Part shown: one piece after another, positions 1 to 8,152 of the stretch
How positions within the stretch are numbered: the first letter of the stretch is position 1
Layout of the letters: each line of letters begins with the position of its first letter
Source of the DNA: Streptomyces echinatus
Lineage (GTDB): Bacteria; Actinomycetota; Actinomycetes; Streptomycetales; Streptomycetaceae
Assembly: GCF_014203595.1 (NCBI RefSeq)
Contig: NZ_JACHJK010000017.1
Span: 112,102-176,101, forward strand
Length of the DNA stretch: 64,000 nt
Direction of reading: 5' to 3'
Made by a program: the position numbers and the translations under genes
Notes under the pieces: model-generated
Databases searched by the model: none
The model's input: only the letters and a program-made list of their open reading frames with translations
Told to the model about the DNA's origin: nothing

Positions 1-47
1 GTCAGCCCCTTATCCCGCGCTGAGCCGCGCCCAGGCACACTGGGAGC

Positions 48-599
48 ATGACGACTGGCGCTCCCACCTCTCCGTACACCGCCCGCCGCCGGCCCTCACG
101 GCTGCGCAGGTACCTGCCGCTGGGCATCGCCGCGTGGCTGGTGCTGGAGATCTGGCTGCTGACCCTGGTCGCGGGCGCCGCGGGCGGCCTCACGGTCTTC
201 CTTCTGCTCGTCGCGGGCCTCGTGGCCGGCTCCGTGGTGATCAAGCGGGCGGGCCGTCGCGCCTTCCAGAGCCTGAACGAGGCACTGCAGCGGGGCGGCT
301 CGCCGGAGCGAGGCGGCGGCAACGGCCTGATGATGCTCGGCGGTCTGCTGCTGATGATCCCCGGCCTCGTCTCGGACGCGGCCGGTCTGCTCCTGCTGCT
401 CCCGCCGGTCCAGAAGGCGGTGAGCCGCTTCGCGGAGAACGCCTTCGACAGGAGCCTTCGCAAGGCCGCTCCGGGGAGCCTGGGCGATGCGTTCCAGCAG
501 GCCCGCATGCACCGGCCCGACGGCAAGGTGGTCCAGGGCGAGGTCATCCGGGAGGACCGCCCCGAGCCGGGGGAGCAGCGGCCTCCGCTCACCCGCTGA
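48..599 (+). CDS. fxsA: FxsA family inner-membrane protein
   Basis: A 183-residue membrane protein of the FxsA family (in E. coli, a protein whose overproduction relieves F-plasmid exclusion of phage T7; its basic role is unclear). Two strongly hydrophobic stretches are visible, about residues 22-67 (probably two helices) and 93-122, followed by a charged cytoplasmic tail rich in Arg, Glu and Pro. The ATG lies very close behind a GGGAG, so the ribosome site is unusually tight; a leaderless or slightly later start is possible. It is convergent with rbpA across a strong hairpin. The family assignment is from overall pattern and length and is fairly secure; function is not known. Confidence 0.8.
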   Translation: MTTGAPTSPYTARRRPSRLRRYLPLGIAAWLVLEIWLLTLVAGAAGGLTVFLLLVAGLVAGSVVIKRAGRRAFQSLNEALQRGGSPERGGGNGLMMLGGLLLMIPGLVSDAAGLLLLLPPVQKAVSRFAENAFDRSLRKAAPGSLGDAFQQARMHRPDGKVVQGEVIREDRPEPGEQRPPLTR

Positions 600-666
600 G
601 TCCGCCGTCCGCGGGGGCCGGGCACGGCCCGCCGGGCCGCTGCCCCAGGGACTCCGGGCAGCACGA

Positions 667-706
667 AACCGCGGGCGCCGTACATCTGCGTACGGCGCCC
701 GCGGTT
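667..706. terminator. Bidirectional terminator between fxsA and rbpA
   Basis: Perfect inverted repeat: a 17-bp stem (667-683 with 690-706) closed by a 6-nt loop. It is symmetric and sits exactly between two convergent genes, so it can terminate both. There is an A-rich/T-rich flank (aaa on the left, tt on the right) but no long T-run, as is common in Streptomyces. Confidence 0.85.
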
Positions 707-726
707 ACTTGTGCTGTATGCGCGCC

Positions 727-1101
727 TTATGCGCTCTTGCGGCTGTCCCTGGGGTGGACCGCGATGTTCATCGCCCCCGAGCGCAGCACCGCCAGACGCT
801 CCTCGAGGACCTCTTCGAGCTCCTCGCGGGTGCGTCGTTCCATCAGCATGTCCCAATGGGTACGCGCGGGCTTGGCCTTCTTCTCTTCAGGGCCGTCGCC
901 GTCCACCAGGAGTGCCTGGGCCCCGCAGACCTTGCACTCCCACTCCGGCGGGATCTCCGCCTCGACCGAGAAGGGCATCTCAAACCGGTGCCCCTTCTCA
1001 CATGCGTACTCCACGGCCTGGCGCGGGGCCAGGTCGATACCGCGGTCCGTCTCGTAGCTGGTCACCACGAGGCGCGTACCGCGAAGAGCTCGCTCACTCA
1101 T
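727..1101 (-). CDS. rbpA: RNA polymerase-binding protein RbpA
   Basis: A 124-residue RbpA, the actinobacterial RNA polymerase partner that stabilises the holoenzyme with the principal sigma factors and promotes open-complex formation. Visible features: a central zinc-binding/beta core with the conserved pair C-E-K-G-H (residues 34-38) and C-K-V-C (56-59), then a basic linker and a helical sigma-interaction domain (TRxELEEVLEERLAVLR) at about residues 89-109, as expected for the family. ATG start with GGGAGG upstream. A sigma-R type promoter lies 62-88 nt upstream, in line with rbpA of S. coelicolor (SCO1421) belonging to the thiol-stress sigma-R regulon. Monocistronic. Confidence 0.96.
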   Translation of the reverse strand: MSERALRGTRLVVTSYETDRGIDLAPRQAVEYACEKGHRFEMPFSVEAEIPPEWECKVCGAQALLVDGDGPEEKKAKPARTHWDMLMERRTREELEEVLEERLAVLRSGAMNIAVHPRDSRKSA

Positions 1102-1162
1102 GAATCGTGCCTCCCGGGCTTGTCGCCCACAGGACAGGTGTCGCTGTCGTCGTCATCCGGTC

Positions 1163-1189
1163 AACGTCCGGTCGGCGGTAAAGATTCCC
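1163..1189 (-). promoter_or_regulatory. Sigma-R type promoter of rbpA
   Basis: Read on the minus strand the sequence is GGGAAT, an 18-nt spacer, then GTT. This matches the sigma-R (SigR) consensus GGGAAY-N18-GTT for -35 and -10. The distance to the rbpA ATG leaves a leader of about 50-55 nt. It is known that rbpA in S. coelicolor is transcribed from a sigma-R promoter. Confidence 0.82.
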
Positions 1190-1252
1190 GTTCCGGGTCA
1201 TGCGTCGCCGTCGTAGCCGCCCCTTGTTCTACCCACAGGCGCCCGGTTTGTC

Positions 1253-1270
1253 ACATCTGCTAGCAGATGT
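1253..1270. promoter_or_regulatory. 18-bp perfect palindrome upstream of rbpA
   Basis: ACATCTGC-TA-GCAGATGT is a perfect inverted repeat, and GTC/CAC flanks extend it with a single mismatch. It lies 152-169 nt upstream of rbpA and about 100 nt downstream of the transporter gene that ends at 1368. It could be an operator for an additional rbpA regulator or part of the 3' end of the transporter mRNA; the short loop argues mildly for a protein site. The rest of the 1102-1367 gap holds the sigma-R promoter and nothing else I recognise. Confidence 0.4.
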
Positions 1271-1367
1271 CACCCAGCGTTCCGGCATCTTTGACGCGCA
1301 GTAACGGTACGCCTGGCAGGCCAAACGCGTACACTACCGCCCTTTCGCGCCGAGTGCTAAATCGACG

Positions 1368-2714
1368 CTAGATCTTTTCCGGAAGCGGGTTGCCCGCCTC
1401 GCCGATCGCCCGCCGCACCGGGACCCGCGCGAGCAGCGCGAAACCGAGGACGAAGAAGGCCACCAGCGACACGATCGCGGAGCGGTAGCTTCCGGTCAGC
1501 TGGTACGTCACGCCGAACAGCAGCGGGCCGAGCCAGCTCATCCCGCGGTCGCTCATCTCGTACGCGGAGAAGTACTCGGCCTCCTTGCCCGGCGGCACCA
1601 GGTGGGAGAACAGGGACCGGGACAGCGCCTGGCTGCCGCCGAGGACCAGGCCGATGCCGGCGGCCAGCACGAAGAAGAACACCGGCGCCCCGGCCGGCAG
1701 GAAGTAGCCCGCCGCCAGCGTGACCGTCCACGCCACCAGCGAGCCGAGGATCGTGCGCTGCGCGCCGTACGTCCGCGCCAGCCGGCCCATCGCCAGCGCG
1801 CACGCCACGGCCAGCACCTGCACCAGCAGCACGGCCACGATGAGCGTCGACTGGCCGAGTCCGAGCTCCTCGGAGCCGTAGACCGACGCCTGGGAGATCA
1901 CGGTCTGGATGCCGTCGTTGTAGACGAGGTACGCCAGCAGGAACGCCAGCGTCAGCGGGTACCGGCGCATGTCCCGGACCGTCGCCGCGAGCTGCCGCAG
2001 CCCCGGTGCCGTGCTGTGCTCCACGCGCGCGTGCCGGTCGCGCAGCCGGCGCAGCGGTACGAGGGTGAACGCGCCCCACCACAGGCCGGCCGTGGCCAGG
2101 CACACGCGGACCGCGGCGGTCTCGGACAGGCCGAAGGAGTCGTGCGCCGAGTACAGGACCAGGTCGGCGACCAGGACGAGGGCGCCCGCCGCGTAGCCGA
2201 GGGCCCAGCCCCGGGAGGAGACCGCGTCCCGCTCCTCGGGCGGGGCGATCTGCGGGAGGTAGGAGTTGTAGAGCATCATCCCGACGGACTGCGCCGCGTT
2301 GGCCACGACCAGCAGTGCCCCGCCGAGCAGATACCGGTCGCCGTCCAGGAAGAACATCCCCGTCGTGGCCGCCGCTCCGGTGTACGCCGCCGCGGCGAGC
2401 AGCGGCTTCTTGCGGCCCGTGCGGTCGGCCGCGCTGCCCACCAGCGGCATCAGGACGACCGCGAGGACCACCGACAGGGACACCGAGTAGGCGAAGAAGG
2501 AGCCCGCCCGGACCGGGACGCCCAGCGGGTGCACATAGCCGTCGCCGTCCGCGGCCCGCTCGGCGACCGAGGTGAGATACGGGCCGAGGAACACCGTGAG
2601 GACGCTCGTGGAGTAGACCGAGCACGCCCAGTCGTAGACGTACCAGCCGCGCTGCTCGCGTCTGCGCCCGGCGGTCTCGTCCGCCGTCCGTACCCGCACG
2701 GTGTCGGTGCCCAC
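1368..2714 (-). CDS. MFS transporter, UMF1/Atg22-like
   Basis: A 448-residue polytopic membrane protein. The opening segment RGWYVYDWACSVYSTSVLTVF is typical of the UMF1 (Atg22-like) branch of the major facilitator superfamily, and the MFS loop 2-3 motif appears as GSAADRTGRKKP (about residues 92-103). Around 11-12 hydrophobic helices can be counted. Atg22 in yeast exports amino acids from the vacuole; the bacterial members are uncharacterised, so substrate is unknown. GTG start with GAGGG about 7 nt upstream. It lies 56 nt behind the glycerophosphodiesterase gene and is likely the last gene of the yczE-glpQ-UMF1 run, which could suggest export or uptake of a glycerophosphodiester or its product (inference only). 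Confidence 0.85.
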   Translation of the reverse strand: MGTDTVRVRTADETAGRRREQRGWYVYDWACSVYSTSVLTVFLGPYLTSVAERAADGDGYVHPLGVPVRAGSFFAYSVSLSVVLAVVLMPLVGSAADRTGRKKPLLAAAAYTGAAATTGMFFLDGDRYLLGGALLVVANAAQSVGMMLYNSYLPQIAPPEERDAVSSRGWALGYAAGALVLVADLVLYSAHDSFGLSETAAVRVCLATAGLWWGAFTLVPLRRLRDRHARVEHSTAPGLRQLAATVRDMRRYPLTLAFLLAYLVYNDGIQTVISQASVYGSEELGLGQSTLIVAVLLVQVLAVACALAMGRLARTYGAQRTILGSLVAWTVTLAAGYFLPAGAPVFFFVLAAGIGLVLGGSQALSRSLFSHLVPPGKEAEYFSAYEMSDRGMSWLGPLLFGVTYQLTGSYRSAIVSLVAFFVLGFALLARVPVRRAIGEAGNPLPEKI

Positions 2715-2770
2715 CCGTGCCCTCGCTTCCCCGCTGTACTGCGAAGGCTCGGGCCGGGACGGCCGGGCGG

Positions 2771-3547
2771 TCAGGCCCAGACGCCGCGCTCCTCCATGAC
2801 CTTGCGCAACGTGTCGATGTGGTCGGTCATGATGCCATCAACGCCCAGGTCCAGGAGCCGGTGCATCCGCTCCGCCTCGTTGACGGTCCACACGTGCACC
2901 TGCAGCCCGCGCGCGTGCGCCACACGGACGAAGCGCTGGTCGACCACCTGCACGCCCGACTGGGCCTCCGGCACCTGCGCGGCCACGGCCGACCGGCGCA
3001 CCGCGGCCGGCAGCCCCCAGGAGCGCAGCCGCAGGCTCAGCACCCCGCGTGTGCCGAACGAGGTGGCCAGCCGGGGCCCGGCCAGCCGCTGCGCCCGCAG
3101 CACCCGCGCCTCGGAGAAGGAGCCCACACAGACCCGGTCCCAGGCGTCCTCGCGCTCGATCAGCTCCAGCAGGGGCCGCAGCGCCGCCTCCGCCTTGATG
3201 TCGACGTTCCAGCGCACCGTGGGGAAGGTGTCCAGCAGCTCCTCGAACAGCGGCACCGGTTCCCGGCCGCCCACGCGCGCCTGCCGTACGTCCGCCCACG
3301 GCAGGTCGGCGATCCGGCCCGCGCCGTCGGTGACCCGGTCCAGGGTCGAGTCGTGGAAGGCGACCAGCCGGCCGTCGGCCGTGGCGTGCACGTCCGTCTC
3401 GATGTACCGGTAGCCCAGCTCCACGGCGCGCCCGAACTGCGCCACGGTGTTCTCCAGGCCGTCGGCCGCACCGCCCCGGTGGGCGAAGGCGATCGGCCCC
3501 GGGTGGTCCAGGTAGGGGTGGCGCAGGGGTGGTGTCGTGAGGGTCAC
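2771..3547 (-). CDS. Glycerophosphodiester phosphodiesterase
   Basis: A 258-residue GDPD-family enzyme, hydrolysing glycerophosphodiesters to sn-glycerol 3-phosphate and an alcohol. Family motifs are intact: AHRGG near the N-terminus, ENT, the metal-binding ETDVH, then HDSTLDRVTDG; DIK and a late GVDGIMTD complete the TIM barrel. No signal peptide, so probably cytoplasmic. I choose the GTG at 3545-3547 rather than a longer reading because it overlaps the yczE stop codon as GTGA and because the first conserved beta strand begins soon after. Translational coupling to yczE is therefore likely. Confidence 0.92.
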   Translation of the reverse strand: MTLTTPPLRHPYLDHPGPIAFAHRGGAADGLENTVAQFGRAVELGYRYIETDVHATADGRLVAFHDSTLDRVTDGAGRIADLPWADVRQARVGGREPVPLFEELLDTFPTVRWNVDIKAEAALRPLLELIEREDAWDRVCVGSFSEARVLRAQRLAGPRLATSFGTRGVLSLRLRSWGLPAAVRRSAVAAQVPEAQSGVQVVDQRFVRVAHARGLQVHVWTVNEAERMHRLLDLGVDGIMTDHIDTLRKVMEERGVWA

Positions 3548-4215
3548 GGACGCAGTATGACCCGCTCTGGTGTCGCGGCGGCAACGACCGTGCTGCCCCT
3601 TGGTGCCGACGGGACGGCGAACCACCGCAGGAACACCTGTGCCAGCGGGCCGATGGACACGGCGTACAGCACGGTGCCCACCCCGATGGTGCCGCCCAGC
3701 GCGAATCCGGTGACCACCACCGCCACCTCGACCGCCGTCCGTATCAGCCGGATCGACCGGCCCGTGCGCCGGTGCAGCCCCGTCATCAGGCCGTCGCGCG
3801 GACCCGGGCCGAAGCGCGCCGCGATGTACAGTCCGGTGGCCATGCCGTTCAGCACGATCCCCGCGACCATGAGCGGGATCCGCACCGCGAGGGAGCGGAG
3901 GTCCGGCAGGAGCGCGAGCGTGCCGTCCATGGCGAGACCGATGACGAAGACGTTGGAGACCGTGCCGAGCCCGGGCCGCTGGCGCAGCGGGATCCACAGG
4001 AGCAGCACGGCCGCGCCCACGATGATCAGCACGGCCCCGATGCTCAGTCCGGTCAGCTCCGCGAGCCCCTGGTGCAGCACGTTCCACGGCTCCAGCCCCA
4101 GTCCCGCCGCCACGAGCAGCGCCGAACTCACGCCGTACAGCGTGAGTCCGGCGTAGAGCTGGACCAACCGTCGTCCGAGACGGCGACCGGACACGGACGC
4201 GCCGGGAGTGGACAC
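3544..4215 (-). CDS. yczE: YczE/YitT-type integral membrane protein
   Basis: A 223-residue membrane protein with about five hydrophobic helices (LVQLYAGLTLYGVSSALLVA, GAVLIIVGAAVLLLWIPL, VFVIGLAMDGTLALL, the IPLMVAGIVLNGMATGLYI region, AVEVAVVVTGFALGG). The paired GLGLEPWNVLHQGL and GPGPRDGLMTGL segments are characteristic of the YczE/YyaS/YitT group. Start GTG at 4213-4215 has a GGGGGG ribosome site; the longer upstream reading frame has no better site. It is divergent from a MocR regulator of the YczR type; the YczR-YczE pair is a recognised conserved association. Function of YczE is not established; transport or export is usually assumed. Confidence 0.85.
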   Translation of the reverse strand: MSTPGASVSGRRLGRRLVQLYAGLTLYGVSSALLVAAGLGLEPWNVLHQGLAELTGLSIGAVLIIVGAAVLLLWIPLRQRPGLGTVSNVFVIGLAMDGTLALLPDLRSLAVRIPLMVAGIVLNGMATGLYIAARFGPGPRDGLMTGLHRRTGRSIRLIRTAVEVAVVVTGFALGGTIGVGTVLYAVSIGPLAQVFLRWFAVPSAPRGSTVVAAATPERVILRP

Positions 4216-4240
4216 GAGATACCCCCCTGGGTGGTGGAAG

Positions 4241-4295
4241 TGGCCTGACGCATGACACTCTGTGGCTTGGAAGCAATCGTCATCCATGGCCAATC
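4241..4295. promoter_or_regulatory. Candidate YczR operator: TGGC direct repeats
   Basis: Three similar half-sites in the same orientation, TGGCCTGAC (4241), TGGCTTGGA (4263) and TGGCCAATC (4287), are spaced 22 and 24 bp apart, roughly two helical turns. MocR-type dimers generally bind direct repeats, and this is the 102-bp divergent region between yczE and yczR. The assignment is by pattern only. Confidence 0.35.
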
Positions 4296-4317
4296 CGGGG
4301 AAGGTGGACTGATCTCC

Positions 4318-5826
4318 ATGGCGCAGTGGACCTCGGCGGTGGGGGCCGCGCAACTCGCCCGGCTCCTCACCTCCCAGCAGGACCGCCCGGCCGGTCCCGG
4401 CACCCGCCGTCCCCCCGCCTATCGCGCCCTCGCCGACGGCGTCCGGCTGCTCGTGCTGGAGGGCCGGGTCCCGGTGGCCGCGCGGCTGCCCGCGGAACGC
4501 GAACTGGCCCTGGCCCTCTCCGTCAGCCGTACCACCGTCGCGGCGGCCTACGAGGCGCTGCGCGGCGAGGGCTTCCTGGAGTCCCGGCGCGGAGCGGGCA
4601 GCTGGACCGCCGTGCCGGCCGGCAATCCGGTCCCGGCCCGCGGCCTGGAGCCGCTCCCGCCGGAGTCCCTCGGCTCGGTGATCGACCTCGGCTGTGCCTC
4701 GCTGCCGGCCCCCGAGCCGTGGCTGACCCGGGCGGTGCGGGGTGCCCTGGAGGAGCTGCCGCCGTACGCCCACACGCACGGCGACTACCCGGCCGGGCTG
4801 CCCGCCCTGCGCTCGATGATCGCCGAGCGCTACACCGCGCGCGGGATCCCCACCATGCCCGAGCAGATCATGGTGACGACCGGTGCGATGGGTGCCATCG
4901 ACGCGATCTGCCACCTCTTCGCGGGCCGCGGCGAGCGCATCGCCGTGGAGTCGCCGTCCTACGCCAACATCCTCCAGCTCATGCGCGAGGCCGGCGCCCG
5001 GCTCGTCCCGGTCGCGATGGCGGCGGGCCTGTCCGGCTGGGACATGGACCGCTGGCGCCAGATCCTGCGCGAGGCCGCGCCGCGCATCGCGTATGTGGTC
5101 GCCGACTTCCACAACCCCACCGGCGCGCTCGCCGACGAGGACCAGCGGCGCCGGCTGGTGGACGCGGCCCGCTCTGCCGGCACGGTCCTGGTCGCCGACG
5201 AGACGATGTCCGAACTCTGGCTGGACGAGGACTTCCGGGACGGCGGCATGCCGCGCCCGGTGTGCGGCTTCGACCCGGCGGGCTCCACGGTGATCACGGT
5301 CGGCTCGGCCAGCAAGGCGTTCTGGGCGGGGATGCGGATCGGCTGGGTGCGTGCGGCGCCCGACGTCATCCGCAGCCTGGTCGCCGCGCGCGCGTACGCC
5401 GACCTGGGCACGCCGGTGCTGGAGCAGCTGGCCGTGAACTGGCTCTTCAGCACCGGCGGCTGGGCGGAGGCGGTCGAGCTGCGCCGGGTCCAGGCCCGCG
5501 AGAACCGCGATGCCCTGGTGGCCGCCCTCCGCCGGGAACTGCCGGACTGGGAGTTCGAGGTCCCCCGGGGCGGCCTGACCCTCTGGGTCCGCGCCGGCGG
5601 CCTGTCCGGCTCCCGCCTCGCGGAAGCGGGCGAGCGGGCCGGTGTCCGTGTGCCCTCCGGTCCCCGCTTCGGCGTCGACGGCGCCTTCGAGGGCTACGTA
5701 CGGCTTCCCTTCACCGTCGGGGGAGCGGTCGCGGACGAGGCGGCGGCACGGCTCGCCGCGGCGGCCCGCCTGGTGGAATCCGGCGCCACGGGCGGCGCGG
5801 AAGCACCCCGCACATTCGTGGCGTGA
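4318..5826 (+). CDS. yczR: MocR-family regulator YczR (GntR HTH fused to aminotransferase)
   Basis: A fusion of an N-terminal winged helix (LPAERELALALSVSRTTVAAAY, about residues 58-79) to a fold-type I aminotransferase domain. The PLP-binding residues are present: DFHNPTG and the Schiff-base lysine K333 in SASKAF. The protein is 502 residues from the ATG at 4318; an in-frame ATG at 4252 would add 22 residues, but the later start follows a GGAAGGTGGA site and begins near the conserved WTSAV segment. MocR proteins sense PLP or an amino-acid-PLP adduct and regulate a neighbour; here the obvious target is divergent yczE with glpQ behind it. Probably not an active transaminase. Confidence 0.9.
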   Translation: MAQWTSAVGAAQLARLLTSQQDRPAGPGTRRPPAYRALADGVRLLVLEGRVPVAARLPAERELALALSVSRTTVAAAYEALRGEGFLESRRGAGSWTAVPAGNPVPARGLEPLPPESLGSVIDLGCASLPAPEPWLTRAVRGALEELPPYAHTHGDYPAGLPALRSMIAERYTARGIPTMPEQIMVTTGAMGAIDAICHLFAGRGERIAVESPSYANILQLMREAGARLVPVAMAAGLSGWDMDRWRQILREAAPRIAYVVADFHNPTGALADEDQRRRLVDAARSAGTVLVADETMSELWLDEDFRDGGMPRPVCGFDPAGSTVITVGSASKAFWAGMRIGWVRAAPDVIRSLVAARAYADLGTPVLEQLAVNWLFSTGGWAEAVELRRVQARENRDALVAALRRELPDWEFEVPRGGLTLWVRAGGLSGSRLAEAGERAGVRVPSGPRFGVDGAFEGYVRLPFTVGGAVADEAAARLAAAARLVESGATGGAEAPRTFVA

Positions 5827-5836
5827 CCGGGCACGC

Positions 5837-5869
5837 CCGCCGGTGCCGTGAGGCCGACGGTGCCGGCGG
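5837..5869 (+). terminator. Hairpin after yczR
   Basis: Inverted repeat 5837-5849 with 5857-5869: 7 bp, a two-base mismatch, then 4 bp, with a 7-nt loop. It begins 11 nt after the yczR stop. There is no T-run. Confidence 0.5.
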
Positions 5870-5871
5870 TT

Positions 5872-5896
5872 CCCCAGGGGCGCGGGGAACTGCGCG
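5872..5896. repeat. Dispersed intergenic repeat (copy 1)
   Basis: A 25-bp core shared almost exactly with the sequence at 26520-26544: GGGGCGCGGGGAACTGCGCG. From memory this core recurs in intergenic positions of many Streptomyces genomes, like a REP element. It lies in the 162-bp gap between the convergent yczR and the TraB-like gene. Confidence 0.6.
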
Positions 5897-5988
5897 CCGG
5901 GCCGTCGGCGGCGCGCGGTCGCCGACGATGCCGCACCGGCCGAACCGGTGGGCGCTCACCCGGCGGCCGGTGGAGGGTCACGGATCCC

Positions 5989-7596
5989 TCAGCCCTCGGC
6001 CGGCACGGCCTCCGCGGTCACCGGTGTCTTCTCCTCCACCGGCTTGGTGAGATCCGGCTCCGCCCCGCCGGCAGCGGTCCGCGCCGGCAGCAGATCCAGC
6101 ACCGCCTGCCGGTCGGCATCGCTCGTCGCGTCGTCGTAGGGGTCCGGCGTACGCGGCACCTGGAGCCGGTGCACCGGACCGGACCCCAGCCGGGCGTATC
6201 CCCGCCCGGGCGGCACCTGCGCGGGCGGCGTGGTGTGCGGCGGCGCCCCGAGCACCGCCTCCACCTGCTGCGGCGCGGCGGCCCCCAGCACGACACGCGC
6301 GCGCGTGTGCTGCCGTACCGCGTCGCTGAGCGTCTCCGCGTTGTCGAACTGTTCGGCCACGACCACGGTCACGTTCGCCGCGCGCCCGTGCCGCAGCGGC
6401 ACCTGGAGCAGGGCCTGCGGATCCTTGCGGCCGTCCGCCGCCGCGAGGTGCGCGAACACGCCGGGCCGGTCCAGCAGGACCCACAGCGGGCGCCGGGTGT
6501 CCGCGGGCGGCGGGTCGCCCGCCTGCCGGGCCAGATTGATCGCGATCAGCCGCCGCTCGGTCTCCTGCGCCGCCCACTCCAGGCTGGCCAGCGCCCCGGC
6601 GAGGGAGCACTCGACGGCCAGTACGCCGTCCCGGCCGGTCAGGCAGGCGTACTCGCCGGTGCCGCCGCCGTCGACGATCAGCACGTCGCCGTACTGCAGG
6701 GCCTGCAGGGCGATGGAGCGCAGCAGCGTGGACGTGCCGCCGCCGGGGTGGCCCATGGCCAGCAGGTGCGGCTCGGTGGAGCGGATGCCGGTGCGCCAGA
6801 CGACCGGCGGGACGTCGATCTTCTCCTCCCCGTACGAGAGAGGGAGGGTGCGCTGGACCTCACTGGGGTCGGTGTAACCGAGCACGGTCTCGCCGGGCGC
6901 GGTCACGAAGCGCTGGGCGGGAACGTCGGCGGGCAGCGGGGCGAGGACGGTGACGGCGAGCCGATTGCCCTCCTCGTCCCAGTCGAAGTGGTACTCGCGG
7001 CTCCGCCCCGCCTTCACGGTGAGCAGCTGCTCGATCCGCGCGCGGGCCGAGGGCTCGCCGTCCGGGAAGTAGGCGGGGTACCGGATCTCGAGGTGGGCGA
7101 AGCGCCCGGAGTCGTCGAACTCGTGCGCGGCGAAGGCCTTCTCCCACTCCCCGCCGTGCGCGTACAGCGGAGCCGGGTCGTCGGGGCCGGAGAAGTACGG
7201 CACCAGGGCCTCGTACAGCGCCTGGAGCCGTTCGGTCTGGGACTCGTCGGGCCCCTCGGACGCCGACGGGGCGCGGTCGCGGCCCTGCCAGCCCGCTGCC
7301 GCCATCAGGGTGATGACGGCGAGCAGCGGGCCGTACGGCACCAGGGCCACGACCAGGACGACGGAGGCCGCCAGGAACAGCAGCGGCCCGCGTTTGTCCT
7401 TGGGCGTGTCCGCCCATCTGCGCCGGCCGGCCGCGGCCAGCAGGCGCAGCCCGCGCGTGACGGTGATCAGCGGGTGGAGGACGTCGGTGGCGCTGTCGGC
7501 CGCCGTCCGGGCCAGCTCCCTGCTCCGGGCGAGCTGCATCCGGGCGATCTGGGCGCTGTCCTTGCTCAGAATGCGGGGGAGGGGGCGCCGGGCCAC
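5989..7596 (-). CDS. TraB/FtsK-like membrane protein with degenerate P-loop
   Basis: A 535-residue protein. One or two membrane helices lie at about residues 71-100 (LLFLAASVVLVVALVPYGPL), then a soluble domain. A P-loop-like segment GHPGGGTS at 282-289 is followed by a beta strand and helix typical of FtsK/SpoIIIE/TraB motors, and VLIVDGGGTGEY resembles a Walker B strand. The Walker A lysine is replaced by Thr (T288), so ATP hydrolysis is doubtful. GTG start behind AGGAG. The gene upstream on the same strand encodes a small Spd-like membrane protein, the partner type found with TraB on Streptomyces conjugative elements. No relaxase, integrase or att site is nearby, so this looks like a domesticated chromosomal pair. 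Role unknown. Confidence 0.7.
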   Translation of the reverse strand: MARRPLPRILSKDSAQIARMQLARSRELARTAADSATDVLHPLITVTRGLRLLAAAGRRRWADTPKDKRGPLLFLAASVVLVVALVPYGPLLAVITLMAAAGWQGRDRAPSASEGPDESQTERLQALYEALVPYFSGPDDPAPLYAHGGEWEKAFAAHEFDDSGRFAHLEIRYPAYFPDGEPSARARIEQLLTVKAGRSREYHFDWDEEGNRLAVTVLAPLPADVPAQRFVTAPGETVLGYTDPSEVQRTLPLSYGEEKIDVPPVVWRTGIRSTEPHLLAMGHPGGGTSTLLRSIALQALQYGDVLIVDGGGTGEYACLTGRDGVLAVECSLAGALASLEWAAQETERRLIAINLARQAGDPPPADTRRPLWVLLDRPGVFAHLAAADGRKDPQALLQVPLRHGRAANVTVVVAEQFDNAETLSDAVRQHTRARVVLGAAAPQQVEAVLGAPPHTTPPAQVPPGRGYARLGSGPVHRLQVPRTPDPYDDATSDADRQAVLDLLPARTAAGGAEPDLTKPVEEKTPVTAEAVPAEG

Positions 7597-7636
7597 TGCT
7601 GACTCCTGATCGTGCGTGCGGGTGGGGTGGGCGGGG

Positions 7637-7831
7637 TCAGAACTTGAGGCCGCCGAGGAGGCTGGCGAGACTCTCGCCGCCGGCCTTGATGCTCGGCGCG
7701 ATGGCCGTGCTCGACAGGTAGAAGCCGAACAGAGCCGAGACCGTGGCGTGCGAGCCCTTCAGTCCGTCCTTGCGGAAGAAGAGAAAGACGACGACGCCGA
7801 GCAGGAACACGCCAGACAGGGAGAGGATCAT
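7637..7831 (-). CDS. Small Spd-like membrane protein
   Basis: A 64-residue protein with an N-terminal membrane helix (LSGVFLLGVVVFLFF, residues 4-18), a short basic loop (RKDGLKGSH) and a second weakly hydrophobic segment (ALFGFYLSSTAIAPSI). The segment layout resembles small spread-associated proteins encoded next to TraB on Streptomyces mobile elements. ATG start with AGGAGG. It lies 40 nt before the TraB/FtsK-like gene and is likely co-transcribed with it. Function unknown; the two proteins probably act in one membrane complex (inference). Confidence 0.7.
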   Translation of the reverse strand: MILSLSGVFLLGVVVFLFFRKDGLKGSHATVSALFGFYLSSTAIAPSIKAGGESLASLLGGLKF

Positions 7832-7949
7832 TTCGGGCCTCCTGGTGTCGAAGGTGGGGGACAGTCACCATGAGTTCTTCCAGGATCACAGGATGTATCC
7901 ATACGATTAAAGGTGCAACCGGGTGAAAAACGGCAGATTTCCCTCACTT

Positions 7950-7967
7950 GGCGGAGCCGGCTCCGCC
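7950..7967. promoter_or_regulatory. 18-bp perfect palindrome in divergent region
   Basis: GGCGGAGCC-GGCTCCGCC is a perfect palindrome without a loop, located in the 321-bp gap (7832-8152) between the divergent Spd-like and ankyrin genes. It is a candidate operator for either direction. The rest of the gap is noticeably less GC-rich near 7885-7945, as expected for promoters, but I cannot define convincing -35/-10 pairs. Confidence 0.35.
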
Positions 7968-8152
7968 CCGGTTGACCAGGCATGTCGCCCGCCGTGAGGC
8001 CCGTCGCTGATCTTTACCTCGGGCACATCGGGTCATGTGCCGCGCAAGCCAGTACGCTGGCGATTCACTCGTACGGCTGCGTTCCCTCGCTGTCGTACGC
8101 TCGCTCAGTTCCCCAGCAGTCCCCGAACGTGCAAGGAGAGGCGGTCCCGCCG

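Noticed and set aside
1350..1362. GAGTGCTAA, like half of a CIRCE (HrcA) element
   Set aside because: The partner TTAGCACTC with 9-nt spacing is not present, and the genes around are not chaperones.
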